23,570 bases of DNA from an uncultured Acidaminococcus sp. (GCA_905213155.1 CAJMHI010000029.1:1-23570), one strand, 5' to 3'; positions 13,419-21,790 are shown, counted from the stretch's first letter. Notes: a model not told the origin generated them from the letters alone. Program-made: numbers and translations.

Positions 13419-14423
13419 ATGACAGACACAGATTCCCGGGACGAAAGCAGTCCCCGTCAGTATAAAAAGCGTCTGCGCAAGGGAAGGGTCTTTTTCCTCT
13501 TTGTGCTGTTTCTGGCGCTCATGGGGTGCAGCTTTTTGGCGGGCATGCGGATTTACAACCGCTTTTTTGCGCCCCGGGCCGCCGTGGAAGAAAAACAAAA
13601 AGAAGAAGAAACCCTGACCAAGGAGGCGTTTTCCCAGCGGATTAACGTGCTTCTTTTAGGAACGGATGAGGGGGACAGCGACGACTTTGGCAAGGACGTG
13701 CCTAAGCGGACTGATGCCATGCTGCTGGTGAGCTTTGATCCCCAAAACGACAAAATCGCTGTGCTTTCCCTGCCCCGGGATACCCGGGTGCATATCCCCG
13801 GACGCAGCGGGCTGGATAAAATCAATGCGGCCTATGCCTACGGCGGGGTAAATCTCGCCCGGCGCACGGTGCAGGAGCTGTTGCAGGTGCCGATCAATTA
13901 TTATATGCAGGTGGACTGGCAGGGCTTCATCAAAGTGGTGGATATGCTGGGGGGCGTGGACCTGGATGTGGAGAAGAATATGAACTATGAGGACCCCTAC
14001 GCCAATCTGTCCATCCATTTGAAAAAAGGCCAACAGCATTTGGATGGGGAAAAAGCCGGGGAATACGTCCGGTTCCGCCATGACGAAATGGGGGATATCG
14101 GGCGGGCCGAACGCCAGCAAAAATTCCTGAAGGCGCTGGGCAGCCAGGCCTTTACTGTGAGCAATATCGTGCGGATGCCGATGATTATTGGTACCGCTAC
14201 CCAGTACATAAAAACGGATATGGATTTTTTGGATATGGTCCGGGCAGCCAACTGCGTACGGATTTTTGGCGGCGGGGGCATTGAGACCGCCAGCCTGGAA
14301 GGGGATTTTGCTACCATTGATGAAGTGAGCTACTGGGTGACCAATAATCGCAAAATCCGGGAGACCCTGGATAAGCTGCACATTCCCCACCGGAGCCTAG
14401 GCAGTAATCGTACAAGCGACTAG
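13419..14423 (+). CDS. LytR-CpsA-Psr family glycopolymer transferase
   Basis: A 334-residue membrane-anchored protein: a basic cytoplasmic N-terminus, one membrane span (about residues 25-45), then an extracytoplasmic LCP domain. Conserved LCP residues are visible in R-T-D-A-M-L-L-V, S-L-P-R-D-T-R-V, K-I-N-A-A-Y-A-Y-G-G, D-M-L-G-G-V-D-L, and V-R-F-R-H-D-x-x-G-D-I-G-R-x-x-R-Q-Q. In Gram-positives these enzymes attach wall teichoic acids or capsule to peptidoglycan. In a diderm firmicute the acceptor and polymer are unknown. AGGAG (13403-13407) is 11 bases before the ATG, and the gene starts 17 bases after yqeK. The family name LytR implies a transcription regulator, which is not supported here. 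Confidence 0.92.
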   Translation: MTDTDSRDESSPRQYKKRLRKGRVFFLFVLFLALMGCSFLAGMRIYNRFFAPRAAVEEKQKEEETLTKEAFSQRINVLLLGTDEGDSDDFGKDVPKRTDAMLLVSFDPQNDKIAVLSLPRDTRVHIPGRSGLDKINAAYAYGGVNLARRTVQELLQVPINYYMQVDWQGFIKVVDMLGGVDLDVEKNMNYEDPYANLSIHLKKGQQHLDGEKAGEYVRFRHDEMGDIGRAERQQKFLKALGSQAFTVSNIVRMPMIIGTATQYIKTDMDFLDMVRAANCVRIFGGGGIETASLEGDFATIDEVSYWVTNNRKIRETLDKLHIPHRSLGSNRTSD

Positions 14424-14441
14424 ATAAAAGGAGGAACAACA

Positions 14442-14795
14442 ATGACCAGTAAAGAACTGGCACAGCAGATTGCACAAGCTGCGGCGGACAAAAAAGCCCG
14501 GGACATTCTGCTGCTGCATATGGAGGAACTATCCCCCATGACGGATTATTTTATGATTTGCTCTGCGCCCAGCACCACCCAGGTACGGGCTATTGCCGAC
14601 GGCATTGAGGATAAACTGGCAGAAAAAGGACGGCTGCCCGACCATAAGGAAGGCTATGGAGAAGGCAGTTGGGTGCTTTTGGATTACGGCGACTGCGTCG
14701 CCCATATTTTCCAGGAAGAACAGCGTAATTTCTACAATCTGGAACAATTGTGGGCCGATGCCCCCAGTGAAAGTTATACGGAGCCGGAAGCATGA
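14442..14795 (+). CDS. rsfS: Ribosome silencing factor RsfS
   Basis: A 117-residue DUF143/RsfS protein that binds ribosomal protein uL14 and blocks joining of the 30S and 50S subunits when nutrients are low. Conserved pieces are A-x-D-K-K-A-x-D-I, M-T-D-Y-F-M-I-C-S, the G-Y-G-E-G-S-W-V-L-L-D-Y-G-D stretch, and H-I-F-x-x-E-x-R-x-F-Y-N-L-E-x-L-W. A strong AAAAGGAGG precedes the ATG. Its TGA overlaps the next start (ATGA). Confidence 0.96.
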   Translation: MTSKELAQQIAQAAADKKARDILLLHMEELSPMTDYFMICSAPSTTQVRAIADGIEDKLAEKGRLPDHKEGYGEGSWVLLDYGDCVAHIFQEEQRNFYNLEQLWADAPSESYTEPEA

Positions 14796-15715
14796 GAAAA
14801 GAACGGGGACCGGTAACGGTGAAACAGGTGGGCCGCTACCGGGTGGGGGATGTCGCTGAGCTCACCGTGGCCCGTTTGGGGGAAGCCGGCGCTTTCCTTG
14901 ATGCGGGCACCGGCAATACCAGCGATGACATCCTGTTGCATCGCCACCAGTGGGCCCATCCGGTACAAGTGGGGGACACGGTCAAAGTGTATCTGTACCT
15001 GGATGCCCAAAACCGGATGACCGCCAGCATGAAACTGCCCAAAATGCGGGAAGGACAGCTGGGCTATGTAAAAGTCCTCTCTGTTACCCGGCAGGGCGGC
15101 TTTGTGGATATCGGCGCCGAGCGGGGCGTATTCCTGCCCTATAGCGAAATGCGGGGCCATGTGTCGCCGGAGCAATTGGTCTGGGTGAAACTGTACCGGG
15201 ATAAAAGCGGGCGCCAGGCGGTGACCATGCGGGTAGAAGACGACATGGTCCGGGCCAGCGTGCCTGCTAAAGACGTGAAAATCGGCGATACGCTGACCGG
15301 TACGGTGTACAATATTTTGCCGGAAGGGTTCTTTATCTTTACCACACAGCGCTATATCGGGTTTATTTACCGGAAAGAAGTGCCCGGGGAACGGCTGGAT
15401 TTTGGGCAGAAAGTGACTGGGCGGGTGACATTTGTCCGGGAAGACGGACGGGTGGATCTGTCGCTACGGGAAGTCAAGGAAAAAGCCATGATTACCGACA
15501 GCGACCGGATCCTCCAGCTTTTGCAAAAACGCCAGGGAACCATGCCCTACAGCGATGATACGCCGCCTGAGATTTTGCGCAGCGTGTTTTCTATTTCTAA
15601 GGCTGCCTTTAAGCGGGCCCTGGGAAAACTCATGAAAGATGGCCTTGTGACACAGGAAAACGGCTGGACCACACTGACCGAAGCCGGGAAAAAAGCCGGG
15701 ACGGAGCAGGAATAA
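14792..15715 (+). CDS. cvfB: S1 RNA-binding protein, CvfB/YitL family
   Basis: A 307-residue protein with three S1-like beta-barrels (about residues 8-62, 66-130 and 145-212) and a C-terminal winged helix (about 225-300). The middle barrel has the typical G-G-F-V-D-I-G-x-x-x-G-V-F-L-P. The S. aureus and S. pneumoniae members bind RNA and affect virulence gene expression; the exact role is not known. It starts four bases inside rsfS and ends the operon. Only a weak short hairpin follows, so read-through into the tRNA promoter region is possible. Confidence 0.88.
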   Translation: MRKERGPVTVKQVGRYRVGDVAELTVARLGEAGAFLDAGTGNTSDDILLHRHQWAHPVQVGDTVKVYLYLDAQNRMTASMKLPKMREGQLGYVKVLSVTRQGGFVDIGAERGVFLPYSEMRGHVSPEQLVWVKLYRDKSGRQAVTMRVEDDMVRASVPAKDVKIGDTLTGTVYNILPEGFFIFTTQRYIGFIYRKEVPGERLDFGQKVTGRVTFVREDGRVDLSLREVKEKAMITDSDRILQLLQKRQGTMPYSDDTPPEILRSVFSISKAAFKRALGKLMKDGLVTQENGWTTLTEAGKKAGTEQE

Positions 15716-15721
15716 AAGCAC

Positions 15722-15750
15722 TTGACGGATGGCCGTTTTTGCAGTATACT
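15722..15750 (+). promoter_or_regulatory. Promoter of tRNA-Ala
   Basis: -35 TTGACG (15722-15727), 17-base spacer, -10 TATACT (15745-15750), 13 bases before the mature tRNA 5' end. It is the closest match to consensus in the window. Confidence 0.85.
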
Positions 15751-15763
15751 AAACAAGTCGTTT

Positions 15764-15839
<76 letters not shown>

Positions 15840-15852
15840 AATAAAAAATCAA

Positions 15853-15883
15853 CCCGTACGGTTTGTGCCGCACGGGTATTTTT
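15853..15883 (+). terminator. Terminator of tRNA-Ala
   Basis: CCCGTACGG (15853-15861) pairs with CCGCACGGG (15868-15876) with one A-C mismatch, followed by TATTTTT. Confidence 0.8.
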
Positions 15884-15896
15884 ATGCCGTTTTCAG

Positions 15897-15925
15897 TTGA
15901 CATGGCAGCGGGAGTATGCTATGTC
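15897..15925 (+). promoter_or_regulatory. Promoter of the aldo/keto reductase gene
   Basis: Perfect -35 TTGACA (15897-15902), a 17-base spacer and a TG-extended but poor -10 TATGTC (15920-15925). The weak -10 would suit an activated or tightly controlled gene. Confidence 0.55.
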
Positions 15926-15964
15926 ATATATGGATGGGGATAGTAATTTTTTGGAGGCGATACT

Positions 15965-16969
15965 ATGGAGTATGCAACATTGGGACATACGGATCTTACC
16001 GTGTCGAAACTTTGTGTTGGCTGCATGAGTTTTGGAAAGGCCGGCACCATGCACGATTGGACGCTTGATGAAACGCAGACGGAAGCAATCGTCAAGCATG
16101 CATTGGCGTTGGGCATTAACTTCTTTGACACCGCCAATGGGTATAGCGCCGGCACCTCAGAGGAATATCTGGGAAAAGCACTAAAAAAGAATGTATCACG
16201 GGATAAGGTCGTGATTGCTTCCAAAGTTTATTTTAATGAAGGCCGCCTTTCCCGGAAGGCCATCCTGCGGGAAATTGACGGGTCGCTGCAGCGGCTTGGC
16301 ACGGACTATCTGGACCTTTATATCATCCATCGCTTTGATTATGATACGCCAATAGAAGAAACCATGGATGCGTTAAATAGTTTGGTCAAGTTCGGGAAAG
16401 TTCGAGCCCTTGGGGCTTCTGCCATGTATGGCTATCAGTTTTACAATATGCAGCTGGCAGCCCGGGACCACGGGTGGACCCAGTTCCAGACCATGGAGAA
16501 CCACTACAATCTGCTCTACCGGGAAGATGAACGGGAACTCATCCCTATCTGCAAGCAGATGGGCGTTTCTCTGATGCCGTATAGTCCGCTGGCAGCAGGG
16601 CATTTAACGAGAAACACTTGGGAAGGCGATACCCTGCGTGCTAAAACGGATCGTGTGGCACAGGGAAAATATGACCGGATGGAAGAATATGACTTGGCGA
16701 TTGTCCACCGGGTGCAGGAGCTGGCAGAAAAATATAACGCGAAGATGTCCCAGATCGCTATTGCCTGGGAATGGGCGAAAGGTGTGACGGCACCTATTAT
16801 CGGCGCCACCAAAGCCCGCTATCTGGACGACGCTGCAAACGCCTTGCAGGTAAAACTCACCGCAGAAGACATTGCTTATCTGGAAGAACCGTATGTACCC
16901 CATCCGATTGTGGGCGCTATTGACCATAACCCGCCCCAGGGCGTTATGCTGCTGGATGAGAAAAAGTAA
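15965..16969 (+). CDS. Aldo/keto reductase, NADPH-dependent
   Basis: A 334-residue TIM-barrel oxidoreductase. The catalytic tetrad of the family is complete: D55 (F-F-D-T-A), Y60 (N-G-Y), K87 (A-S-K) and H122 (I-I-H). The cofactor region is seen as Y-S-P-L-A-A-G and the C-terminal I-I-G-A-T-K. It resembles the bacterial AKR groups related to potassium-channel beta subunits and YajO/IolS-like reductases. The substrate is unknown. GGAGG (15953-15957) lies 7 bases before the ATG. It has its own promoter between the tRNA terminator and the restriction-modification gene and no clear terminator after it. Confidence 0.93.
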   Translation: MEYATLGHTDLTVSKLCVGCMSFGKAGTMHDWTLDETQTEAIVKHALALGINFFDTANGYSAGTSEEYLGKALKKNVSRDKVVIASKVYFNEGRLSRKAILREIDGSLQRLGTDYLDLYIIHRFDYDTPIEETMDALNSLVKFGKVRALGASAMYGYQFYNMQLAARDHGWTQFQTMENHYNLLYREDERELIPICKQMGVSLMPYSPLAAGHLTRNTWEGDTLRAKTDRVAQGKYDRMEEYDLAIVHRVQELAEKYNAKMSQIAIAWEWAKGVTAPIIGATKARYLDDAANALQVKLTAEDIAYLEEPYVPHPIVGAIDHNPPQGVMLLDEKK

Positions 16970-16985
16970 GGGAATCTTAAATCCC

Positions 16986-17011
16986 AAGCTGGCCAGCTTC
17001 CATGGTATAAT
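16986..17011 (+). promoter_or_regulatory. Restriction-modification gene promoter with a palindromic operator candidate
   Basis: A TG-extended -10, TGGTATAAT (17003-17011), lies 30 bases before the ATG at 17042. Just upstream is the 14-base perfect palindrome AAGCTGGCCAGCTT (16986-16999), filling the spacer and touching the -35 position, where a repressor would block polymerase. No -35 consensus is seen. Confidence 0.6.
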
Positions 17012-17041
17012 AAGGCTATCAATTCCCAGGGAGGGCAGGGC

Positions 17042-19825
17042 ATGAACGAGCAGGAACGGAAACAGGCGGCGCAGGATTTTGCGGACTACTGGCAGGACAA
17101 GGGCTACGAAAAAGGGGAAAGCCAAAAATTCTGGCTCTCTCTCCTGCGGGACGTATACGGGGTGGAGCACCCGGAGCGGTTTATCAATTTTGAAGATCAG
17201 GTGCATTTGGACCACACCAGTTTTATCGATGGCATGATTCCCTCTACCCGGGTGATGATTGAGCAAAAGGGCCGGGACAAAAATTTAAAAGCCGCCATCC
17301 GCCAATCGGACGGGTCGCTATTAAATCCTTTCCAGCAGGCCAAGCGCTATATCACGGAACTGCCGGTGAGCCAGCACCCGAAGTACGTCATTACCTGCAA
17401 TTTCCAGGAATTTCTCATTTATGATATGGATAATCCCCAGGGCGAACCCCAGCAGCTGCTGCTAAAAGACCTGCCGAAGGAAGCGTACCGGCTGGATTTT
17501 CTGGTGGATGAAAAGAAAACCGTATCCCCCAAGGAACTGCGGGTATCCATTGATGCCGGTAAACTGGTGGGGCGTCTCTACGATGCCCTGCTGCAAAAAT
17601 ACAAAGACCCTACCGATCCCCACAGCCTCCGCAGCCTGAATGTGCTGTGCGTGCGGCTGGTGTTCTGCCTTTATGCGGAAGATGCGGGGATATTTGGCTC
17701 CCACAGCCAGTTTTATGAATACCTGGCGGCGTATCGTTCCCAAAACGTGCGGGAGGCGTTAATCCAGCTTTTTCGCATGCTGGACACCAAACCGGAAGAC
17801 CGGGATCCCTATGCCAATGAAAACCTCTTGGCCTTTCCCTATGTGAACGGGGGCCTTTTTGCCGATGAAGGGATTGAAATCCCCCGGCTGGATGACGCCA
17901 TTGTGGGCCTTATTATGGAAGAGTGCAGCCTGGGCTTTAACTGGGCGGACATCAGCCCTACGATTTTTGGTGCCGTATTTGAAAGCACCTTGAACCCCGA
18001 GACCCGGCGCAGCGGCGGTATGCACTATACCAGCATTGAAAATATCCACAAGGTGATTGATCCCTTGTTTTTGGACGACTTGAAAAAAGAACTGCAGGAC
18101 ATTGAAGCCCTCACCGTGGAAAATGAACGGAAGCGGAAACTCTTGGCCTATCAGGACAAATTGGCCTCTCTCCGGTTCCTGGACCCTGCCTGTGGCAGCG
18201 GAAATTTCCTCACGGAAACCTATTTGTCCCTGCGGAAACTGGAAAATGAAGCCATCAGCGACTATACCCACGGGCAGATAACACTGGGAGATTTTTATGA
18301 TCCCATCAAGGTATCCATCAGCCAGTTTTACGGCATCGAAATCAATGACTTTGCCGTCACCGTAGCGAAAACCGCCCTGTGGATTGCGGAAAGCCAGATG
18401 CTCCAGCAAACCGAAAGCATTGTTCACCAGGCCATCGACTTTTTGCCCCTAAAGACCAATGCCAACATCGTGGAAGGCAATGCCCTGCGGATGGAGTGGG
18501 AAAGCGTGGTGTCCAAAGATAAGTTGAATTACATTATGGGGAATCCACCCTTTCGGGGCTACAGCCTGCAAAGTAAGGAACAAAAGGCGGATATTCTGTC
18601 TATTTATGTGGACGAAAAAGGCAAACCCTATAAAACCGCCGGAAAAATCGACTATGTGGCAGGCTGGTATTTCAAGGCGGCGGATTATATGCAGGGCACG
18701 GCTATCCGCACGGCGTTTGTGTCCACCAACAGCATTACCCAGGGAGAGCAGGTAGCCGGCGTGTGGAAACCACTCTATGACCGGTTCCATGTACAGATTG
18801 ACTTTGCCTATCGGACCTTCAAATGGGAGAGTAAGGCATCGGATATGGCAGCGGTACACTGCGTCATAGTGGGTTTCAGTGACGAGAAGAACTTGAAAGA
18901 TAAGATTCTGTTCGATGGCGATACGAAAAAGACTGTAAGAAATATTAATCCCTATTTGGTTGATGCGAAAACAATATTTATTAAATCCCGCACTAAGCAA
19001 CTGAGTAACGCAGCACCGATGCATAGAGGCAGTCAGCCAACAGATGACGGGAATTTTATTTACTCCAAAGACGAATATATTGACTTTACCAACAAGCATC
19101 CAGAGGCTGCTAGCCTATTTAGAAAATACATGATGGGAAAAGATTTTATAGCCCGTAAGCCAAGATATTGTTTATGGCTACAGAAGATTGCTCCCGATAC
19201 TATAAAGAGATACCCAGATATTATGAAACGAATTGCAGCCGTAAGAGAATTTCGTTTAAATAGCTCCAAAGCTGCAACAAGAAGAAAGGCGGAGCTCCCA
19301 ACACTATTTGATGAAAACCAGCAGCCTGAGACGAATTTTATAGCAATTCCTAAAGTATCATCAGAGAATCGAAGATATATTCCAATAGATTTTATGCATC
19401 CAGACACTGTCGTGGGTGATAAAATTTATATCATTGAAAATGCAGGACTATATGAATTTGGGGTTATGATTTCTAATGTTCATATGGCTTGGATGCGTGC
19501 AGTTGCGGGAAGATTAAAAAGTGATTACAGCTATTCCAATACCATCGTCTACAACAACTTCCCCTGGCCCACGCCCACCCCGGAGCAAAAAACCAAAATT
19601 GAGCAGACCGCCCAGGGCATTTTGGACGCCCGGGCCCTGTACCCGGATTCTTCCCTGACAGATTTGTACGACCAGCTCACCATGCCCCCAGAACTGCGAA
19701 AAGCCCATCAGGAAAATGATCGGGCGGTGATGCAGGCCTATGGCTTTGACTGGCGCAAAATGACCGAGTCCGATTGCGTCAGCGCCCTGATGCAGCAGTA
19801 CCAGAAATTAACAGAAGGGAAGTGA
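17042..19825 (+). CDS. Single-chain restriction-modification enzyme, MmeI-like (type IIL)
   Basis: A 927-residue protein, close to MmeI in length, that should both cut DNA at a distance and methylate adenine on one strand of its site. The N-terminal nuclease part has a PD-ExK pattern, D63-x10-E74-Q-K76. A helical linker follows (about 160-330), then an N6-adenine methyltransferase with SAM motif I L-D-P-A-C-G-S-G-N-F-L (380-390) and motif IV N-P-P-F (501-504). The target-recognition region (about 605-835) ends in the family's H-M-A-W-M-R-A-V-x-G-R-L-K-S-D-Y and V-Y-N-N-F-P-W-P. A C-terminal helical tail closes the protein. From about 18850 to 19545 base content and codon use change (AGA arginines, AT-rich third positions), then return to the host pattern. 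The recognition sequence cannot be read by eye. A nuclease-free methyltransferase is the less likely alternative because the D/E/K residues are present. Confidence 0.9.
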   Translation: MNEQERKQAAQDFADYWQDKGYEKGESQKFWLSLLRDVYGVEHPERFINFEDQVHLDHTSFIDGMIPSTRVMIEQKGRDKNLKAAIRQSDGSLLNPFQQAKRYITELPVSQHPKYVITCNFQEFLIYDMDNPQGEPQQLLLKDLPKEAYRLDFLVDEKKTVSPKELRVSIDAGKLVGRLYDALLQKYKDPTDPHSLRSLNVLCVRLVFCLYAEDAGIFGSHSQFYEYLAAYRSQNVREALIQLFRMLDTKPEDRDPYANENLLAFPYVNGGLFADEGIEIPRLDDAIVGLIMEECSLGFNWADISPTIFGAVFESTLNPETRRSGGMHYTSIENIHKVIDPLFLDDLKKELQDIEALTVENERKRKLLAYQDKLASLRFLDPACGSGNFLTETYLSLRKLENEAISDYTHGQITLGDFYDPIKVSISQFYGIEINDFAVTVAKTALWIAESQMLQQTESIVHQAIDFLPLKTNANIVEGNALRMEWESVVSKDKLNYIMGNPPFRGYSLQSKEQKADILSIYVDEKGKPYKTAGKIDYVAGWYFKAADYMQGTAIRTAFVSTNSITQGEQVAGVWKPLYDRFHVQIDFAYRTFKWESKASDMAAVHCVIVGFSDEKNLKDKILFDGDTKKTVRNINPYLVDAKTIFIKSRTKQLSNAAPMHRGSQPTDDGNFIYSKDEYIDFTNKHPEAASLFRKYMMGKDFIARKPRYCLWLQKIAPDTIKRYPDIMKRIAAVREFRLNSSKAATRRKAELPTLFDENQQPETNFIAIPKVSSENRRYIPIDFMHPDTVVGDKIYIIENAGLYEFGVMISNVHMAWMRAVAGRLKSDYSYSNTIVYNNFPWPTPTPEQKTKIEQTAQGILDARALYPDSSLTDLYDQLTMPPELRKAHQENDRAVMQAYGFDWRKMTESDCVSALMQQYQKLTEGK

Positions 19826-19830
19826 GCACG

Positions 19831-20562
19831 ATGCTGGCAGAAAAACTGCAACAATACCGTGCCCTATTGCCCCGCCTGACGGCCTTTGAAAAACAGGACT
19901 GGGAAGAAAACTTCCTGGTGGAATTTACCCATGATTCCACATCCATTGAGGGCAATACCATTTCCCTATTGGGCACCAAAATGATTCTGACGGATGGGAT
20001 CATCCCGGCGGAGACCAGCGTGCGGGAATATGAGGAAATACAGGGCCACGCCTCTGCCTGGGGGTATGTGAAAGATTGTGTAAAAAATAAAGTGCCGCTT
20101 ACAGAAGACATCCTGAAAAATATCCATGAAAAGGTGCTGCCCCGGCCCGGTGTGGGGGGGATCTATCGCTCCGTGCCGGTGTATATCCGGGGGGCCAGCC
20201 ACGTACCGCCCAATCCCCGGAAAGTATGGGACGAGATGAAAAATTTCTGCTACCGGTTGGAGCACGATGCCTTTCAAACCCCGGTAGAAAAAGCGGCCTG
20301 GGTGCATGCGGACTTTGTACGCATTCATCCCTTCCAGGATGGGAATGGGCGCACGGCGAGACTGCTCATGAATTATATCCTCCTAGAAAATGCCTATCCT
20401 CCTGTCACCATCAAAAAACGTACGGCAGAGCGGTATTTTAAAACGCTGGATGTCTATGCGACAACAGGGGATTTGGCGCCATTTTATGCGCTTTTGCAGG
20501 AAAAATTGGAAGAGGGGCTGGATGGATTTTTAGAGATGTACGGGGTACATTTATCCGAATAG
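19831..20562 (+). CDS. Fic-domain protein adenylyltransferase (class II, self-inhibited)
   Basis: A 243-residue Fic protein. The core motif H-P-F-Q-D-G-N-G-R-T-A-R (166-177) is complete, so transfer of AMP from ATP to a protein hydroxyl is expected. An N-terminal inhibitory helix S-T-S-I-E-G (36-41) matches S/T-x3-E/G-N, with E40 placed to block ATP, which defines class II. A G-x-Y-R motif (110-113, flap region G-G-I-Y-R) precedes the core. The short C-terminal part (about 195-243) shows no clear winged helix. ATG 19831 is 5 bases after the restriction-modification stop and the AGAAGGGA ribosome site is inside that gene, so the two are translationally coupled. The start at 19774 would add 19 unrelated residues. 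The target protein is unknown. Confidence 0.92.
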   Translation: MLAEKLQQYRALLPRLTAFEKQDWEENFLVEFTHDSTSIEGNTISLLGTKMILTDGIIPAETSVREYEEIQGHASAWGYVKDCVKNKVPLTEDILKNIHEKVLPRPGVGGIYRSVPVYIRGASHVPPNPRKVWDEMKNFCYRLEHDAFQTPVEKAAWVHADFVRIHPFQDGNGRTARLLMNYILLENAYPPVTIKKRTAERYFKTLDVYATTGDLAPFYALLQEKLEEGLDGFLEMYGVHLSE

Positions 20563-20578
20563 TTAGGGATTATTTTGC

Positions 20579-20705
20579 TTGCTATTCTTATGGCGTTATG
20601 CTAGAATGAAACACAGAATGACGGACTTACTTGATGTAGAACTTTATGGTCTCACATAGGAGTTGGATCGTTTTTCGCATTAATATTTAGGAGGCCACGT
20701 AAAAG
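20579..20705 (+). promoter_or_regulatory. Cold-shock gene promoter and long leader
   Basis: -35 TTGCTA (20579-20584), a 17-base spacer, extended -10 TGC-TAGAAT (20599-20607), then about 90 untranslated bases before the ATG at 20706. AGGAGG (20689-20694) is the ribosome site, 11 bases from the start. Long leaders that refold in the cold are known for csp genes; this role is inferred here. Confidence 0.65.
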
Positions 20706-20903
20706 ATGACTGGCAAAGTAAAATGGTTTAACGCTGAAAAAGGGTATGGCTTTATTGAACGGGAAGATGGCGGCGACGTGTTCGTTCATTTCTCCGCAAT
20801 TCAGGGCGAAGGCTTCAAAACCCTGGAAGAAGGCCAGGCTGTTGAGTTCGACGTTGTCACTGGCAACCGCGGTGAACAAGCTGCTAACGTTGTGAAACTG
20901 TAA
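20706..20903 (+). CDS. Cold-shock protein, CspA family
   Basis: A 65-residue single cold-shock domain, the usual size. The RNA-binding motifs K-G-Y-G-F-I-E (RNP1) and V-F-V-H-F-S-A-I (RNP2) are intact, and the N-terminus reads G-K-V-K-W-F-N. These proteins bind single-stranded RNA and DNA and keep mRNA unfolded. Which csp paralogue it is cannot be told. It is monocistronic, with its own promoter and terminator. Confidence 0.97.
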   Translation: MTGKVKWFNAEKGYGFIEREDGGDVFVHFSAIQGEGFKTLEEGQAVEFDVVTGNRGEQAANVVKL

Positions 20904-20937
20904 GATCGTACTCTTTACAACATAACAACAGGCAATG

Positions 20938-20972
20938 AAAAAGGAGTCTCGTTTCGGCGATACTCCTTTTTT
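20938..20972 (+). terminator. Terminator of the cold-shock gene
   Basis: AAAAAGGAGT (20938-20947) pairs with ACTCCTTTTT (20962-20971) around a partly paired 14-base centre, and the right arm provides the T run. The ribosome site of the next gene begins about five bases later. Confidence 0.8.
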
Positions 20973-20992
20973 GTTTGAAAGGGGATACCAGG

Positions 20993-21748
20993 GTGCAACA
21001 CTATGGAATGGCCGGCAAACGGGGCGTGATTACTGGCGGCACATCGGGGATCGGCCTTGCGGCGGCCCGGTTTTTGGTGCAGGACGGCGCTGTGGTGACC
21101 GTAGTGGGAAAAAATCCCCCAAAAGGGCAGGCGGCGCTTGCGGCGTTATCCATGGGCCCGGGGCAGGCGTCTTTTATAGCGGCAGATCTCAGCACCGTAG
21201 CTGGCTGTGCGCAGGTGGGGAAAACTTTATCCGAGCGGAAAGAACCCATGGATTTTCTCATTAACTGTGCGGGCATCTATGAAGAAGCGATGCTGCAGGA
21301 TGTCACGGAAGCGGCGTACAATAGGCTAATGGATACCAATGTAAAAAGCACGGTCTTTGTGACACAGGCGGTGCTACCCCTTTTGACAGGAAAAGACGCG
21401 TCAATTTTAAACATTGCGTCCGATGCCGCACTGGAAGGTAATTACGGCTGCGCTTTGTATGCGGCGACAAAAGGCGCCATCGTGGCGCTGACCCGCTCCT
21501 GGACTTTGGATTTTGCCCCGCACATCCGGGTGAACTGCCTGTGCCCCGGAGACGTGGCAACACCGCTGGTGGAAAAGCAACTGCAAAGCGGCGGCTATAC
21601 CCTGGAAGACATGGCATCCATTTATCCTATGGGGCGGATCGGCAAGGCGGAGGAAATCGCCCACATGGCGTGCGCTGTGCTTTCGCCCTTAAACGGATTT
21701 ATGACAGGCGCTGTCATCCCAATCGATGGCGGGCTTACGGCAAAGTAG
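20993..21748 (+). CDS. Short-chain dehydrogenase/reductase
   Basis: A 251-residue Rossmann-fold oxidoreductase of the classical SDR type. The cofactor loop is T-G-G-T-S-G-I-G (14-21), the structural N-C-A-G follows, and the active site is S143, Y156 and K160 (Y-A-A-T-K). The C-terminal P-G-D-V-A-T-P and D-G-G-L-T are typical. It resembles FabG-like and sugar-alcohol dehydrogenases, but no substrate can be named. A GTG start at 20993 is chosen because GAAAGGGG (20977-20984) is 8 bases upstream; ATG 21008 is too far from it and TTG 20975 has none. No promoter is seen after the csp terminator, so read-through or an unseen weak promoter drives it. Confidence 0.9.
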   Translation: MQHYGMAGKRGVITGGTSGIGLAAARFLVQDGAVVTVVGKNPPKGQAALAALSMGPGQASFIAADLSTVAGCAQVGKTLSERKEPMDFLINCAGIYEEAMLQDVTEAAYNRLMDTNVKSTVFVTQAVLPLLTGKDASILNIASDAALEGNYGCALYAATKGAIVALTRSWTLDFAPHIRVNCLCPGDVATPLVEKQLQSGGYTLEDMASIYPMGRIGKAEEIAHMACAVLSPLNGFMTGAVIPIDGGLTAK

Positions 21749-21790
21749 CTTTGTATCAACGTAAAGATTATTGGTAAAAGGAGACCAGCT

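Noticed and set aside
13419..14423. LytR as a DNA-binding transcription regulator
   Set aside because: The protein is a membrane-anchored LCP domain with no helix-turn-helix; the regulator label is historical.
15725..15740. Terminator ACGG-ATGG-CCGT-TTTT after cvfB
   Set aside because: The stem is only 4 bp and overlaps the strong tRNA promoter, so it is unlikely to act as an efficient terminator.
19774..19830. Upstream ATG as the start of the Fic protein
   Set aside because: It would place 19 residues without Fic homology inside the restriction-modification gene and lacks a ribosome site. ATG 19831 is better placed.
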